A DNA stretch of 61,486 nt from Candidatus Melainabacteria bacterium (GCA_017307165.1 JAFKGK010000016.1:1-61486), one strand, 5' to 3'. Shown: positions 23,055 to 33,413, counted from the first letter of the stretch. Numbers and translations are program-made. The notes: generated by a model from the sequence alone, not told the origin.

Positions 23055-24773
23055 TTAATTGATCTGCCAGGTTTGCATACTCAGCGACAATATTTTCTTG
23101 GCCTCTGTGTAAAGGCGATCAGCCTCTTGCTCCCGTTTCAATCTGCTCAGCAAAACTGCATGATCTCGCAAAACACGTGCTAACGACCTCTCACGCTCCC
23201 GTAAGACGCGCGGCGGAGTATCGATATTTTCTTGCAAAGAGGTCTCCACTGACAAGCATTCTGCCGCCTGCTTGAAATGTTTTTCTGCCTTGAACATCAA
23301 TCCCAGATGGCAATAGCAAAGGGCTAAACGATGATTGACCAGGCCCAGATGGGCTTTTGAGATCTGGCTGCCTGAGGGCGCTTCAGTGTGCTTCCTTTCC
23401 AGGTCATCCAGCACCCAGCGCAGTAGCTTTTCGGCTTGCCAGCTCTTATTTTGCTTTAGATACAAACATGCCAGATATTGACGGTCTCTTACAAGTGCAT
23501 CGCCGCCACCGCCAGATCTATCGACATCCTTGGCATTTGTTAGACCCAAGTTCTGGGCTAATAAACACGCTGCTTTTAAATGTTTTTCTGCCTCGCCGTA
23601 CTCTCGCCGCTTGAGCAACTGCCGACCCATCCGCGCATGCAGATCGTGCAAATGCGTCAAAAGATCGATTTTGTGCGCCTGATCAAAGTAATACTCACCT
23701 TCAAAGTCATTGAACTCTTCGTAGGACGGCGAATTTTCGAAGGCGGATATCAGATCCTCGATTTGTTTGGCCAGTCTTTCGCGTTCTTCTGCTCGCGCAA
23801 TATCTATCTGCGGCACCATTGCCGGCAATTGCGTACTCGTAATCTTGGCCGAAGCGCTTGTCGCTGCATCGAATGCGCGAGGGGGCAGATTTTCGCCTTC
23901 TGATTTGAGCATATTGAGCTCTAGAAGTGCTTCAGAAACCGACTTGTTGCCATTGTAGACTTTGACCAGGCATGCCGTGCCCTCGCCAGCGCCCAATTGC
24001 TTGCGGCTCATCATCTGTTGTATCGATAACGCTGCATCTAAGAGGGAGTGTGTGATGAAATTGCGTGCCACAAGCATCTGACCGATTGGATGGTTGTGAT
24101 TGAGCGAAAGCTCCAGTGCCTGCTTGATATCGCTCTTTTTAAGAATGCCGGCTCTGACAAAGAGCTCTCCGAGTTTGAGGCCGCTCTTGTTTTGCGTATT
24201 TTGTGGCGACACTATATGCGGTGCTATCATGTCCAACAGCCTGCGTGGATCCTGCTTGAGCGCCTGGATTGCTTGCTCGCGAGTAAACATGCCGTCGCGC
24301 ACACGCACCTGCAGCTCGAGCGCCGCCTCGAGATAAGTCGCATCTACAATACCGCGTTCGACGAGCAATGCACCTAGAGGTTCACCATTGTCTCGGCTGA
24401 GGATCTGCAAATCCTCCAACGTCTCCCTCTCGATTCTTCCGGCCTCTAACAACATTTCACCCAAACGGCAAGACTGCCCCATGCCACCACGGGTGATGAA
24501 GGCATCATTTAGATCGCAATCCGTGACAGCCGCGTGATTGAGTGCCTTAAAAACATCCAGCGGTTCACGCAGTCCATCGCGTATGATTGCCTGCGCATCG
24601 ATCGAGAGCTGCAATTGGCGCTGAGTGATAATGCCCGTTGCAACCAGGCTCTTGCCTAGCAAGCGCTGGCGCGTGCCGTTTTGGGCAACAGCGTCATCAA
24701 TCTGGGTCTGACTGGCAAAGCCGGCCCTGACGAGGATCTCACCGAGGGGCAAATCTGAGACGTAAGAATGCAC
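23055..24773 (-). CDS. protein with three MshEN-like repeats and C-terminal TPRs
   Basis: This 572-aa cytosolic protein has three homologous units of about 54 residues (9-62, 104-157, 201-254). Each begins LGE.LV.AG and contains a second half (P.G..LV..G.I), the pattern of the N-terminal MshEN/GspE-N domain that binds nucleotide or c-di-GMP in secretion and pilus ATPases. No ATPase domain follows; instead helical TPR-like repeats occupy about 350-540. The start is GTG with GAGG eight bases upstream. The longer frame runs through the aldolase terminator and is rejected. It is a plausible c-di-GMP effector or scaffold; this is inference. Confidence 0.78.
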   Translation of the reverse strand: MHSYVSDLPLGEILVRAGFASQTQIDDAVAQNGTRQRLLGKSLVATGIITQRQLQLSIDAQAIIRDGLREPLDVFKALNHAAVTDCDLNDAFITRGGMGQSCRLGEMLLEAGRIERETLEDLQILSRDNGEPLGALLVERGIVDATYLEAALELQVRVRDGMFTREQAIQALKQDPRRLLDMIAPHIVSPQNTQNKSGLKLGELFVRAGILKKSDIKQALELSLNHNHPIGQMLVARNFITHSLLDAALSIQQMMSRKQLGAGEGTACLVKVYNGNKSVSEALLELNMLKSEGENLPPRAFDAATSASAKITSTQLPAMVPQIDIARAEERERLAKQIEDLISAFENSPSYEEFNDFEGEYYFDQAHKIDLLTHLHDLHARMGRQLLKRREYGEAEKHLKAACLLAQNLGLTNAKDVDRSGGGGDALVRDRQYLACLYLKQNKSWQAEKLLRWVLDDLERKHTEAPSGSQISKAHLGLVNHRLALCYCHLGLMFKAEKHFKQAAECLSVETSLQENIDTPPRVLRERERSLARVLRDHAVLLSRLKREQEADRLYTEAKKILSLSMQTWQIN

Positions 24774-24830
24774 TCTGGAAACCTCATAAAGGGTGCGCCG
24801 GGTCGCCGGAAATGTGACCTTTAATTTAGC

Positions 24831-24861
24831 AAAAAAAGGGGAGATGCGCTTGCATCCCCCC
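24831..24861 (-). terminator. intrinsic terminator of the aldolase gene
   Basis: GGGG.GATGC pairs with GCATC.CCCC around a four-base loop. On the minus strand TTTTTTT follows. It also shows that the long 5' extension of the next minus-strand frame is not coding. Confidence 0.85.
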
Positions 24862-24898
24862 AAATTTTCTTTTTTGATTAATGCGCTAAGGCAAAGCC

Positions 24899-25963
<1,065 letters not shown>

Positions 25964-26051
25964 TCGAGAATGGCCTCCAAACGCTTGAGAATTGGTATCT
26001 GTGCCAATGTAGCAGAGAGAGCCCCCAAATGGGCTCAATTGCTATAAATTG

Positions 26052-26076
26052 GATGAAATCGTCACCGATTTTCATC
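26052..26076 (-). terminator. possible terminator after the epimerase gene
   Basis: GATGAAATCG and CGATTTTCATC pair with one bulge, seven bases past the stop on the minus strand. There is no good T-run, so it may be a weak terminator. Confidence 0.45.
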
Positions 26077-26082
26077 AAAAGG

Positions 26083-26493
26083 CTAGTCGTGCTGCGACAG
26101 TTCCATAAGCACCCCGCCTGTGGCCTTGGGATGCACAAAGGCTATCTGCGCGCCTCCTGCGCCTATCTTGGGTTCCTGGTCGATGAGCTTGACTTCTTTT
26201 TGCTTGAGCTTTGACAGATCGCTCTTGATATCGTCGACTTGTAAGCACACGTGATGCAGGCCTGGACCTTTTGATGCAATAAATTTGCCCACCGGTGATT
26301 CGGCAGATAAAGGCTCGAGTAGCTCGATATGGGTATTGGCAAGCTCCAGTTTTGCCACGCGCACGCCTTGCTGCTCGACTATTTCTATATCTAATGTCGG
26401 CAAGCCCAGGGCATCTGCCCAGAAAGTCAGTGCAGCCTCAAGGTTGGGCACTGCGATAGCGACGTGATCGAGGGAAGGGAGTTTATGGTCCAA
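26083..26493 (-). CDS. mce: methylmalonyl-CoA epimerase (VOC family)
   Basis: This is a 136-aa vicinal-oxygen-chelate protein with two beta-alpha-beta-beta-beta units. The first metal-binding His lies in LDHVAIAV, the second in GLHHVCLQVDDI, and a Glu near the end lies in GGVLMELSQ. Length and motifs match methylmalonyl-CoA epimerase, which interconverts (2S)- and (2R)-methylmalonyl-CoA in propionate metabolism. Its first bases overlap the end of the preceding secreted-protein gene by 11, so they are co-translated. Mutase genes are not in the window. Confidence 0.88.
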   Translation of the reverse strand: MDHKLPSLDHVAIAVPNLEAALTFWADALGLPTLDIEIVEQQGVRVAKLELANTHIELLEPLSAESPVGKFIASKGPGLHHVCLQVDDIKSDLSKLKQKEVKLIDQEPKIGAGGAQIAFVHPKATGGVLMELSQHD

Positions 26494-26926
26494 AGCCGGA
26501 ATATCTCTCGAAGAATTTGTTGACGTGATTGAATTTGCGGTACTGATTGGCTTGGTCGTATTCTGGCCAGGTGGCCATTTTGCGCGTGGCTCTCTCGATC
26601 AAGCTGATCTGATCGAAGGGGGCCCAGACCTCGCCTCGCCATTTTGGATCGTAGTAAAACCCATTGATGGCATCGGTGAGATTGACGGTGTTATCTATAT
26701 TGAGGAGAAATGGTTGGCCGTCTGGGCGTACGGGAAAATACGCCTCTTCGCCAGGGGGTGTGACTACGTTATCCGGTGCAGGCCTTGGTGCCGGAGGTTG
26801 CATTAGAGAATTTTTCTTGGGCTTGCATTCGGCAAGACTGGCACAGGAGAGCGCCAGGACGAGCGCCAGGCAAAGTGCACTCAATGGTGCATTGGTAGGC
26901 GATTGTGCTGGCCGCTTTGCTGTCAT
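26483..26926 (-). CDS. secreted/lipoprotein-like hypothetical protein
   Basis: This 147-aa protein has an N-terminal signal peptide (hydrophobic ALCLALVLALSCASLAEC, about 17-34). The C at the end of the hydrophobic stretch could be a lipobox cysteine. A proline-rich spacer and a polar domain with many aromatic residues (YYDPKWRGEVWAPFDQ) follow. I do not recognise it. The last bases overlap the epimerase start. Confidence 0.72.
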   Translation of the reverse strand: MTAKRPAQSPTNAPLSALCLALVLALSCASLAECKPKKNSLMQPPAPRPAPDNVVTPPGEEAYFPVRPDGQPFLLNIDNTVNLTDAINGFYYDPKWRGEVWAPFDQISLIERATRKMATWPEYDQANQYRKFNHVNKFFERYSGFGP

Positions 26927-27094
26927 TATGCTTTTGCTCTCGGGGCTGCCCTTGGCAAGGTCGAGGCTCTAAGGCCTTTTCCAACGAGCTTGATTTTACC
27001 GATTTTAACGTGGTGCGGACCGTTTTTGCAGCTTATTTTAGTAAACTAGCTGCTCTAATTTGATGGTTCGACGTTTATGCGGAGTGTTTTTCCA

Positions 27095-28780
27095 ATGAGA
27101 AACTGGTCATTGTCAGGAGCTGGATTAAGGTTATTTCCCGCTCTTTCGCTATCGCTTTTTCTGATTGGTGCACAACCGGCCCTTGCTGTGGGAAAAGTTG
27201 GACAAATCACTGCCGATGGGCAGAACAATCTCATTTTTTCTCTACGTGGAGATGAAAGCCCAGCCAGTCCAAAGTTTGTGAAAGTAGGCAGTGGTGAGAA
27301 TCGGCTTGCGATTCAGTTTCCAGAAGTGATGCTGGACCTCAATGCACTGCCTTCGGTAGAGGATCTAAATGCCGATCTAGCGGGGCGCTTGCCTGGTTTC
27401 AAATCACTCAAATACAGTGCCGTGCCCAGCCCTGATGGTCGGCCAACTACCACGGGCATGGTTATAATCGAGTTTGAAGAAGGTACTCGGGTATCGCCGA
27501 CGGTGGCAACCCTCAATCAAAGCGTCATCGCTGTCAATCTTGGTTTGGGTGGTGCTGGTGCTACTCGGGCTGCGGCGCCGGCGGCGACTAACTCATCGGC
27601 TGATGCTGCCGGTTCGACTGGCTCTGGTGCTGGTAGCAAGAATGATTTGCAAAATGCTTACGAGCAGTACTACAAGGCTTTTATGAATCAGAAGATTCAA
27701 TCGACTGCTGAGAGCGCCGAATGGAAGCCACGCGTTGAGAGCGTTAACAACGCCGGTGCTCTCAAGCCCAAGGCCATCGTCACTGATACCGCTCTCGATA
27801 TCAACAAAGAAGTGGGCGCAAACGAGCTGAAGAAGGTAGCGGAGTTGGCTTCGAAGGATGTCGCCGCACCAAAGGCTGGACCTGGTGCGGCTCCTGCCGA
27901 TTCTAGTGCGATTGAGTCTACAAATGAATTGAAGCTGGATATAAAGCCGATTCCGGTCTCGAGTAGTGTGACTGCTGAGTCTAGCGCTTCTGGCGCGATT
28001 GGCGCGTCTAGTGCGACTAGCGTCTCTGGCGCTGCTGTAGGAGATGCTGGCAAAGGTATTGCTGCGATTGCGATGTCACCAAATGCGGTGGCGACTCCCC
28101 GGCCGGTTGCCGCTGCTAAACCCAAGGCTGCTGCCGTAGCTGTGACAAATACTGCTGGTGCTGCTGGTGCCGCTGGTGCTACCGCAAATGAAAATCCCAA
28201 GCTCAAGGCGCGTAAGATTTTTAATCAGGCTGTGAGCGATCATTTGCATGGTCGACTAGATAAGGCGATCGAAGGATACAAAGCCGCGTTGGCTATCGAT
28301 GATGAGTTGGGTACTGCTTATAGCAATCTTGGCCTGGCCTATAATCAAAAAAATAACTATGCCAGTGCAAAGATCCAGTTTCATAAGGCTCTGGCGATCA
28401 ATCCTCGCGATGCCATCACCTATAACGGGCTGGGTGCTGCTTGTAAGGCTGAGAACGATCTGGCGAATGCCATCAAAAACTTTGAGTCTGCCGTTAAGAA
28501 TGATCCTAAGCTTTCGGTGGCGCACTACAATCTCGGTACGGCTTATGAAGCTGCTGGTGATTTCGACCGCGCCGTGAGTTCATACGAAGCGGCGCTGCGT
28601 AACGATTCGAGATTAGGCGAGGCGCATTATCGGATTGGTTTGATCATGCAAAAGAGAAAACGGGTCGAGGATGCCAAAGAACAGTATCAAAAGGCTCTGA
28701 AGGCCGATGAGAATGCAGACTATGCGACCGATGCCAAGAAGCGCCTGGCTGCTCTTGCTGCGGGTGGTCCGGCTAAGTAA
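27095..28780 (+). CDS. secreted AMIN-like and TPR-repeat protein
   Basis: This 561-aa protein has a signal peptide (about 1-32), then a beta-rich domain (about 35-160) resembling AMIN, which binds cell wall or secretin partners in cyanobacteria and pilus systems. A long Ala/Ser/Gly-rich linker (about 165-365) follows, and then at least four TPR units (about 370-555; AYSNLGLAYNQKNNYASAKI, AHYNLGTAYEAAGDFDRAV). It is probably an extracytoplasmic envelope scaffold. The second ATG (27095) has GGAG upstream and gives a clean signal peptide; an ATG six codons earlier is possible. Confidence 0.82.
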   Translation: MRNWSLSGAGLRLFPALSLSLFLIGAQPALAVGKVGQITADGQNNLIFSLRGDESPASPKFVKVGSGENRLAIQFPEVMLDLNALPSVEDLNADLAGRLPGFKSLKYSAVPSPDGRPTTTGMVIIEFEEGTRVSPTVATLNQSVIAVNLGLGGAGATRAAAPAATNSSADAAGSTGSGAGSKNDLQNAYEQYYKAFMNQKIQSTAESAEWKPRVESVNNAGALKPKAIVTDTALDINKEVGANELKKVAELASKDVAAPKAGPGAAPADSSAIESTNELKLDIKPIPVSSSVTAESSASGAIGASSATSVSGAAVGDAGKGIAAIAMSPNAVATPRPVAAAKPKAAAVAVTNTAGAAGAAGATANENPKLKARKIFNQAVSDHLHGRLDKAIEGYKAALAIDDELGTAYSNLGLAYNQKNNYASAKIQFHKALAINPRDAITYNGLGAACKAENDLANAIKNFESAVKNDPKLSVAHYNLGTAYEAAGDFDRAVSSYEAALRNDSRLGEAHYRIGLIMQKRKRVEDAKEQYQKALKADENADYATDAKKRLAALAAGGPAK

Positions 28781-28801
28781 GAAATTGAATTGCGAAATCT
28801 A
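28779..28801. repeat. degenerate copy of the intergenic palindrome
   Basis: AAGAAATT...AAATCTA keeps the 23-bp length and inner arms of the CAGA-N15-TCTG family, but both terminal bases are changed. It spans the 18 bases between two convergent genes and their stop codons. Confidence 0.4.
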
Positions 28802-29287
28802 GCAGTTTGGCGATTTGGCAGTCTGACCGGCTTTTTCGACCACGTTGGTAGTGCTGCGGCCAGACACCAAAGGCAAGAGTTCGATCCGTCCTCCGTATGA
28901 TTCCACGACGGGGGTTTCTGCCAGATTTTCCTTCTTATAATCTGCACCCTTGGTGTGGACATCCGGCCTGACAAGATGCAAAAACTCGAGTGGGGTATCT
29001 TGATCGAAGATATACACCGCATCGACGGAAGAGAGAGCCAGTAGCATCTCGGCTCGATCATCCTGAGAATTGATTGGGCGGCTGGGGCCTTTTAACCGTT
29101 TCACAGACTCGTCGGAGTTCAAACCGACGATGAGGATGTCGCCAAAAGAGCGTGATTGTTGCAGGCTACGAATGTGGCCGACATGGAGAATGTCAAAGCA
29201 ACCATTGGTGGTGACAATTCTTTTGCCTTGCTCTCTAGCGGTGCGGCAAAATTCTTTTATGTCTTCGGTCGTCAAGAGGCCTTGCAT
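28799..29287 (-). CDS. rfaE2: RfaE2/HldE-type sugar-phosphate nucleotidyltransferase
   Basis: This is a 162-aa cytidylyltransferase-like enzyme. NGCFDILHVGHIRSLQQ carries the HxGH nucleotide-binding motif, and SGRSTTNVVEK is the conserved C-terminal signature. Length and motifs fit the single-domain D-glycero-beta-D-manno-heptose 1-phosphate adenylyltransferase (RfaE domain II), making ADP-heptose for surface polysaccharide. The ATG at 29287 is chosen because the upstream extension contains the palindrome at 29316-29338 and is not protein-like. The kinase half (RfaE domain I) is not nearby. Confidence 0.85.
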   Translation of the reverse strand: MQGLLTTEDIKEFCRTAREQGKRIVTTNGCFDILHVGHIRSLQQSRSFGDILIVGLNSDESVKRLKGPSRPINSQDDRAEMLLALSSVDAVYIFDQDTPLEFLHLVRPDVHTKGADYKKENLAETPVVESYGGRIELLPLVSGRSTTNVVEKAGQTAKSPNC

Positions 29288-29662
29288 GGGCTTGTGGGCT
29301 CCGTTTCGGGGAGGACAGATTTTTGTACGAAATTTCTGTCCAGATTTTATCCTCAAAACAAAACAAAGTCGCGAACCAGGCCCTAATTGCTTAACTTGGC
29401 CTCATAAAATCGCCCCTAGCGCAGCGAGGTCAGGCCTATATAAAAAATCAGCCCTACTTGTGATCATCATTTAAGCTTATATGGTCCTATTGTCATGATG
29501 ATTAAATCAGGCTTCTTGCTTAGTTCTTGGCCGCGCGCTTAGGTTTGAACTGTCATTTTATTTTCTCACCCGGGCCCCACTCTACTCCCAAGCATTTCGC
29601 CATCACTATCCTTCCAAACGGCCGCCCGGCAGTCTTTCCAAAAGATAAGAGGCATCACAACC
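29288..29662. other. divergent intergenic region between rfaE2 and the Nudix gene
   Basis: This 375-base gap holds palindrome copy C (29316-29338), directly followed by a CAGATTTT half-site. At 29540-29560 it holds TAGGTTTGAACTGTC plus ATTTT, similar to the leader element of the 53277 and 59352 genes. No gene was seen. Confidence 0.5.
29316..29338. repeat. CAGA-N15-TCTG intergenic palindrome, copy C
   Basis: CAGATTTT...AATTTCTG, extended by GGA before and TCC after, so the outer stem is GGACAGA/TCTGTCC. It lies about 30 bases upstream of the rfaE2-like start. Confidence 0.75.
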
Positions 29663-30616
29663 ATGACCACGGAAAAACGCAAACCGATCGTTCTGATCGT
29701 CGGTCACGCATCTTCGGCCCTCGCTGCACAGCTTGCGGCAAAACTCTTGCCTCAAGCCGACCTCGAACGCGTCGTCGTTTCCACCGATCCTCAGGACGTG
29801 GAGGCGATCGAGGCAGGCTCGATGGTCTTTCTCACCGGAGTCGATGACGGTACCCTCGTGCCCACATGTGAAAGAGCCCTCGCCAGAGACCTCGAGCCGA
29901 TTCTCGTCGTCGACGCGCTCAGGCCGCTCCAAACAACGCCCGAGGCCGCCAAAGACTTTACCAGCACACTCGGTCATCTGGTCGAAAAGCGGGTTCAAAC
30001 AACCGTTTCGGCGCAGGTCCCGGGCCTGGTGAAAATGTCGCGCCTCATGCACTACAGCTATCCAAAGGCGGATAGCACCACAACTCTGCTCGTGGTGATC
30101 GATTCTGGTACCGCGGATGCCGCAGTACTGACCATCGAACGTGCGAGGGCGCCTTTCAAGGACATGCTGTCCTTCCCTGGAGGCTTTCTGGATCCGCATC
30201 TCGAGAGCCTGCCTGGCTGTTCGAGTCGCGAAGCGTTCGAAGAAACCCACCTCGAAGTGCCTCCCGAGGCCCTCGAACTCGTCGATGTGCGTTCCAATCC
30301 GGAGCGCGACGAACGTGGCCATGTGATCGATCACGGCTATCTCTGGCGTGTGCCGGCTGGTATGCGCGCGAAAGTCCTGGCGGCCATCAAGGCCGGTGAC
30401 GACGCGAAGGCGGATTCGACGCGCTTCACGAGGGTGGCGACTCTGCTCGCTGCCGGTGAAAGCCACCAGCCAGGCAAGGCGTCGGGCTCGCGTGTCCTGG
30501 CTTTCGATCACATGGATCTCTTGTTAGAGGCCCAAAAGCGCTACGCTCTCGTGCCCCCGCGCTCGCTTTTCAGGCGGCTAGCGCATCGTCTGGGGCGTTA
30601 CCTCCTCTCGCTCTGA
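29663..30616 (+). CDS. Nudix-domain protein with an unknown N-terminal domain
   Basis: This is a 317-aa protein. Residues 1-115 form an alpha/beta domain (IVLIVGHASSALAAQLAAKL) that I cannot name. The C-terminal half is a Nudix fold with the box at about 172-198 (SREAFEETHLEV). The box is imperfect: one extra residue separates G and E, and the conserved Gly of EExG is His. Metal-binding glutamates remain, so activity is possible. AAGAGG precedes the ATG. It ends eight bases before the TerC gene, so the two form an operon. Confidence 0.75.
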   Translation: MTTEKRKPIVLIVGHASSALAAQLAAKLLPQADLERVVVSTDPQDVEAIEAGSMVFLTGVDDGTLVPTCERALARDLEPILVVDALRPLQTTPEAAKDFTSTLGHLVEKRVQTTVSAQVPGLVKMSRLMHYSYPKADSTTTLLVVIDSGTADAAVLTIERARAPFKDMLSFPGGFLDPHLESLPGCSSREAFEETHLEVPPEALELVDVRSNPERDERGHVIDHGYLWRVPAGMRAKVLAAIKAGDDAKADSTRFTRVATLLAAGESHQPGKASGSRVLAFDHMDLLLEAQKRYALVPPRSLFRRLAHRLGRYLLSL

Positions 30617-30623
30617 GGTAAAC

Positions 30624-31367
30624 ATGGAAAACCTCCTCGCTTTCGTGCCGAGCCTCGATGTGCTCGGCGCGCTCTTTACGCTGACAGTGCTGGAGATCGT
30701 TCTCGGCGTGGACAACGTGATCTTCATTTCCATCCTTGCCGAAAAACTGCCCGCATCCATGCAGGCCCGAGCGCGCATGGTGGGTCTGGCTGCAGCCATG
30801 CTCACTCGTATCGCGCTGCTCTTTTCGTTGAGCCTTATCATGAGTCTTACGGCGCCGCTTGTCGCGGTGGCGGGGCACGAGTTTTCGGGCCGCGATTTGA
30901 TCCTTCTCTCTGGAGGTCTCTTTTTGCTCTACAAGAGTGTGAAAGAAATGCACCACAAGGTCGAAGGTGCAGGGGAGGAGGGCAAAGGAGCCGAAGGGGC
31001 GGTGAAAGCCGCATCCTTCTCCTTCGTCTCGACCATCGCGCAGATCATGGTGCTCGACATCGTGTTCTCGCTTGATTCGGTGATCACGGCTGTCGGCATG
31101 TCCAACAACCTCTACGTCATGATCGGGGCGATCGTCATCGCTGTCGGTTTCATGATGTTTTCGGCTGGGGCGATCTCGAGCTTCATTAGCCGTCATCCGG
31201 CGGTCAAGTTGCTCGCGCTTGCCTTTCTTTTGCTCATCGGTGCTACCCTGGTGGCTGAAGGCTTCGGCCAGCATGTCGCCAAGGGTTACATCTACTTTGC
31301 CATGGCCTTCAGCGTCTGCATCGAATTGCTCAACATTCGGATGCGGCGTAACGGCCTGAGGAAGTAG
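30624..31367 (+). CDS. TerC-family integral membrane protein
   Basis: This 247-aa protein has seven hydrophobic segments and the family's acidic membrane motifs LEIVLGVDNVIFIS (about 23-36) and MVLDIVFSLDSVITAVG, both in helices. TerC/Alx/YkoY proteins export manganese or protect membranes during protein secretion, and some are linked to tellurite resistance. It starts eight bases after the Nudix gene on the same strand. No other ter gene is nearby, so manganese homeostasis is the likelier role. Confidence 0.9.
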   Translation: MENLLAFVPSLDVLGALFTLTVLEIVLGVDNVIFISILAEKLPASMQARARMVGLAAAMLTRIALLFSLSLIMSLTAPLVAVAGHEFSGRDLILLSGGLFLLYKSVKEMHHKVEGAGEEGKGAEGAVKAASFSFVSTIAQIMVLDIVFSLDSVITAVGMSNNLYVMIGAIVIAVGFMMFSAGAISSFISRHPAVKLLALAFLLLIGATLVAEGFGQHVAKGYIYFAMAFSVCIELLNIRMRRNGLRK

Positions 31368-31368
31368 A

Positions 31369-31391
31369 CAGATTTTTCTTCTCAAAATCTC
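31369..31391. repeat. CAGA-N15-TCTC intergenic palindrome, copy D
   Basis: CAGATTTT with right end AAAATCTC, one mismatch from the family ends. It starts two bases after the TerC stop and lies 48 bases before the PepF start. Confidence 0.6.
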
Positions 31392-31438
31392 AAGTCTCGA
31401 ACGTCCCAAAGGACAAACTAATTCGAAAGGTTATGACA

Positions 31439-33268
31439 ATGACGACCAATCTTCAGGCGAAACCCGCCACCACTCTGCCCGCGCGTGCCGATGTTCCGGT
31501 CGAGCACACCTGGGATCTCACTCTCATCTACAAGACCGAAGCCGACTGGGAAGCCGATTTTGCGCGCGCCGCCGAAATGGTGCCGTTGGTCGCCGCTTTC
31601 AAGGGCAAGCTGCGTCGCTCCGGCAAGCAGCTCCTGGCCGCGCTCAAGCTCAAGGAAGAGCTGGGTGTCATCTTGGGCAAGCTGAGCGTCTATGGTCACC
31701 TGCACGGCGACACCGACACCGGTAACACTCATTACCAGGCCCTCAACGGCCGCTTGCGTCAGCTCGGCACCAAGTATGGTGCAGCGACCGCGTGGTTCAC
31801 TCCCGAGCTGCTGTCGATCAAGCCGGCTACGCTCGAACGTTACATGGCAAAGGTGCCTGGTCTCGATCACTATCGCTTCTACTTTGCCGAACTCGCTCGC
31901 GAAGCTGCTCACGTCCGCTCGGCCGAAGTCGAGCAGGTGTTGGCTCTGTCGGGCCAGACGGCTGGCGCTGCTTCCAGCATCTTCGGCATGTTCAACAATG
32001 CCGACCTCAAGTTTGACCCGATCGTCGACGCCGACGGTGTGACGCGTGAGCTCACGCACGGCAACTACTCGACCTTCCTCGAAAACCCCGATCGCTCGGT
32101 GCGCGAAGCGGCCTTCCGCTCGGTTTTCGGCGCGTACTCCAAGTGGCGCAATACGATGGCCGCGATGTACACGGCGCAGGTCAAGCAGGATGTGTTTACT
32201 GCTCGCGTGCGCAATCACGCCAGCGCGCGCGCTCGTGCCCTCGGCGACATCAACGTGCCGGAGTTGGTCTACGACAACCTCGTCAACACGGTGAATGCCA
32301 ACCTGGACAAGCTGCATCGCTTCATGGCGGTGCGCAAGAAAATGCTCGGCGTCGACAAGCTGCAGTTCTGGGATCTGTACGTGCCGCTGCTCGGTGACTA
32401 CGACTTCAAGGTCACCTACGAAGAGGCGCAAAAGATCATCCTCGAGACCGTGTCGGTGTTCGGCGATGAATACGTCCAGGTGCTCAAGGGCGGCTTCGAG
32501 AATCGCTGGGTCGACATCTACGAGAACCAGGGCAAGCGCTCCGTCGCCTACAGCTCGGGCACTTACGGCACCGTGCCGTACATGCTCATGAACTGGCAGG
32601 ACAACATCGGTTCGCTCTTCACCCTCATCCACGAGGGTGGGCACTCGATGCACTCCTGGTTCTCGCGGACCAAGCAGCCGTACACCTACTGCTTCTACAC
32701 GCTGTTCACGGCGGAGACGGCTTCGACCGTCAACGAGGCGCTGCTCGCACATCACCTGCTCAAGCAGGCCAAGAACAAGACCGAGCGCAAGTATATCCTC
32801 AACGAGTACCTCGATCGGTTCCGGGCGACGCTTTTCCGGCAGACGCAGTTTGCCGAGTTCGAAAAGATCGCTCACGAGAAAGAAGAGGCCGGCGAGCCCC
32901 TCACCCTCAAGGTGCTGTGCGACATCACGCGCGAGCTCAACGAAAAGTACTACGGTGCTGTCGTCGAGATCGATCCGCTGATCACCATGGAGTGGGCGCG
33001 CATTCCGCACTTCTATCGTGCGTTCTATGTGTACCAGTATGCGACGGGCATTTCGGCGGCGACGACGCTGGCGGCTCAGATCCTCGAAGAGGGCGAGCCG
33101 GCGGTCAAGCGCTATCTGGAGTTCCTGTCGTCGGGCGGTTCGGACTACTCGATCAACCTTTTGGCTAAGGCTGGTGTCGATCTGTCGACGCCGGCTCCGA
33201 TCCAGAAGGCGCTCGATGTGTTCGGCCGCTACGTCGAGGAGCTGGAGCAGCTTTGCGACGAGGAGTGA
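31439..33268 (+). CDS. pepF: oligoendopeptidase F (M3 family)
   Basis: This 609-aa zinc peptidase has the M3 motif HEGGHSMHSWF (residues 398-408 from this start) with the downstream Glu ligand region FTAETASTVNE. Length and the N-terminal VEHTWDLTLIYKTEADW fit PepF. It cleaves oligopeptides of about 7-17 residues in the cytosol. The second ATG (31439) is preferred because GAAAGG lies only two bases from the first (31433). Codon use is very GC-biased, suggesting high expression. Confidence 0.95.
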   Translation: MTTNLQAKPATTLPARADVPVEHTWDLTLIYKTEADWEADFARAAEMVPLVAAFKGKLRRSGKQLLAALKLKEELGVILGKLSVYGHLHGDTDTGNTHYQALNGRLRQLGTKYGAATAWFTPELLSIKPATLERYMAKVPGLDHYRFYFAELAREAAHVRSAEVEQVLALSGQTAGAASSIFGMFNNADLKFDPIVDADGVTRELTHGNYSTFLENPDRSVREAAFRSVFGAYSKWRNTMAAMYTAQVKQDVFTARVRNHASARARALGDINVPELVYDNLVNTVNANLDKLHRFMAVRKKMLGVDKLQFWDLYVPLLGDYDFKVTYEEAQKIILETVSVFGDEYVQVLKGGFENRWVDIYENQGKRSVAYSSGTYGTVPYMLMNWQDNIGSLFTLIHEGGHSMHSWFSRTKQPYTYCFYTLFTAETASTVNEALLAHHLLKQAKNKTERKYILNEYLDRFRATLFRQTQFAEFEKIAHEKEEAGEPLTLKVLCDITRELNEKYYGAVVEIDPLITMEWARIPHFYRAFYVYQYATGISAATTLAAQILEEGEPAVKRYLEFLSSGGSDYSINLLAKAGVDLSTPAPIQKALDVFGRYVEELEQLCDEE

Positions 33269-33413
33269 GTGCTTCTCCTTCTCTGATGCGGATGGGGTGA
33301 AAATGCGGGGCGGTGACGATTGGCTTGAAGAGCGGGTTTAGCTCTTTGAGGTGATTTGTTGCCGCCCCGAAATGATTGGTGAGTGGAGGTTGAAGGGGTT
33401 AGTTTGGGGCGGT

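Noticed and set aside
24774..24863. Thirty-codon N-terminal extension of the MshEN-TPR protein
   Set aside because: It runs through the aldolase terminator hairpin. A GTG with a proper GAGG site lies downstream.
31418..33010. 530-codon open frame antisense to pepF
   Set aside because: It is the mirror of a GC-rich real gene with intact M3 protease motifs on the other strand. It has no ribosome site, and its residue mix is typical of a shadow frame.
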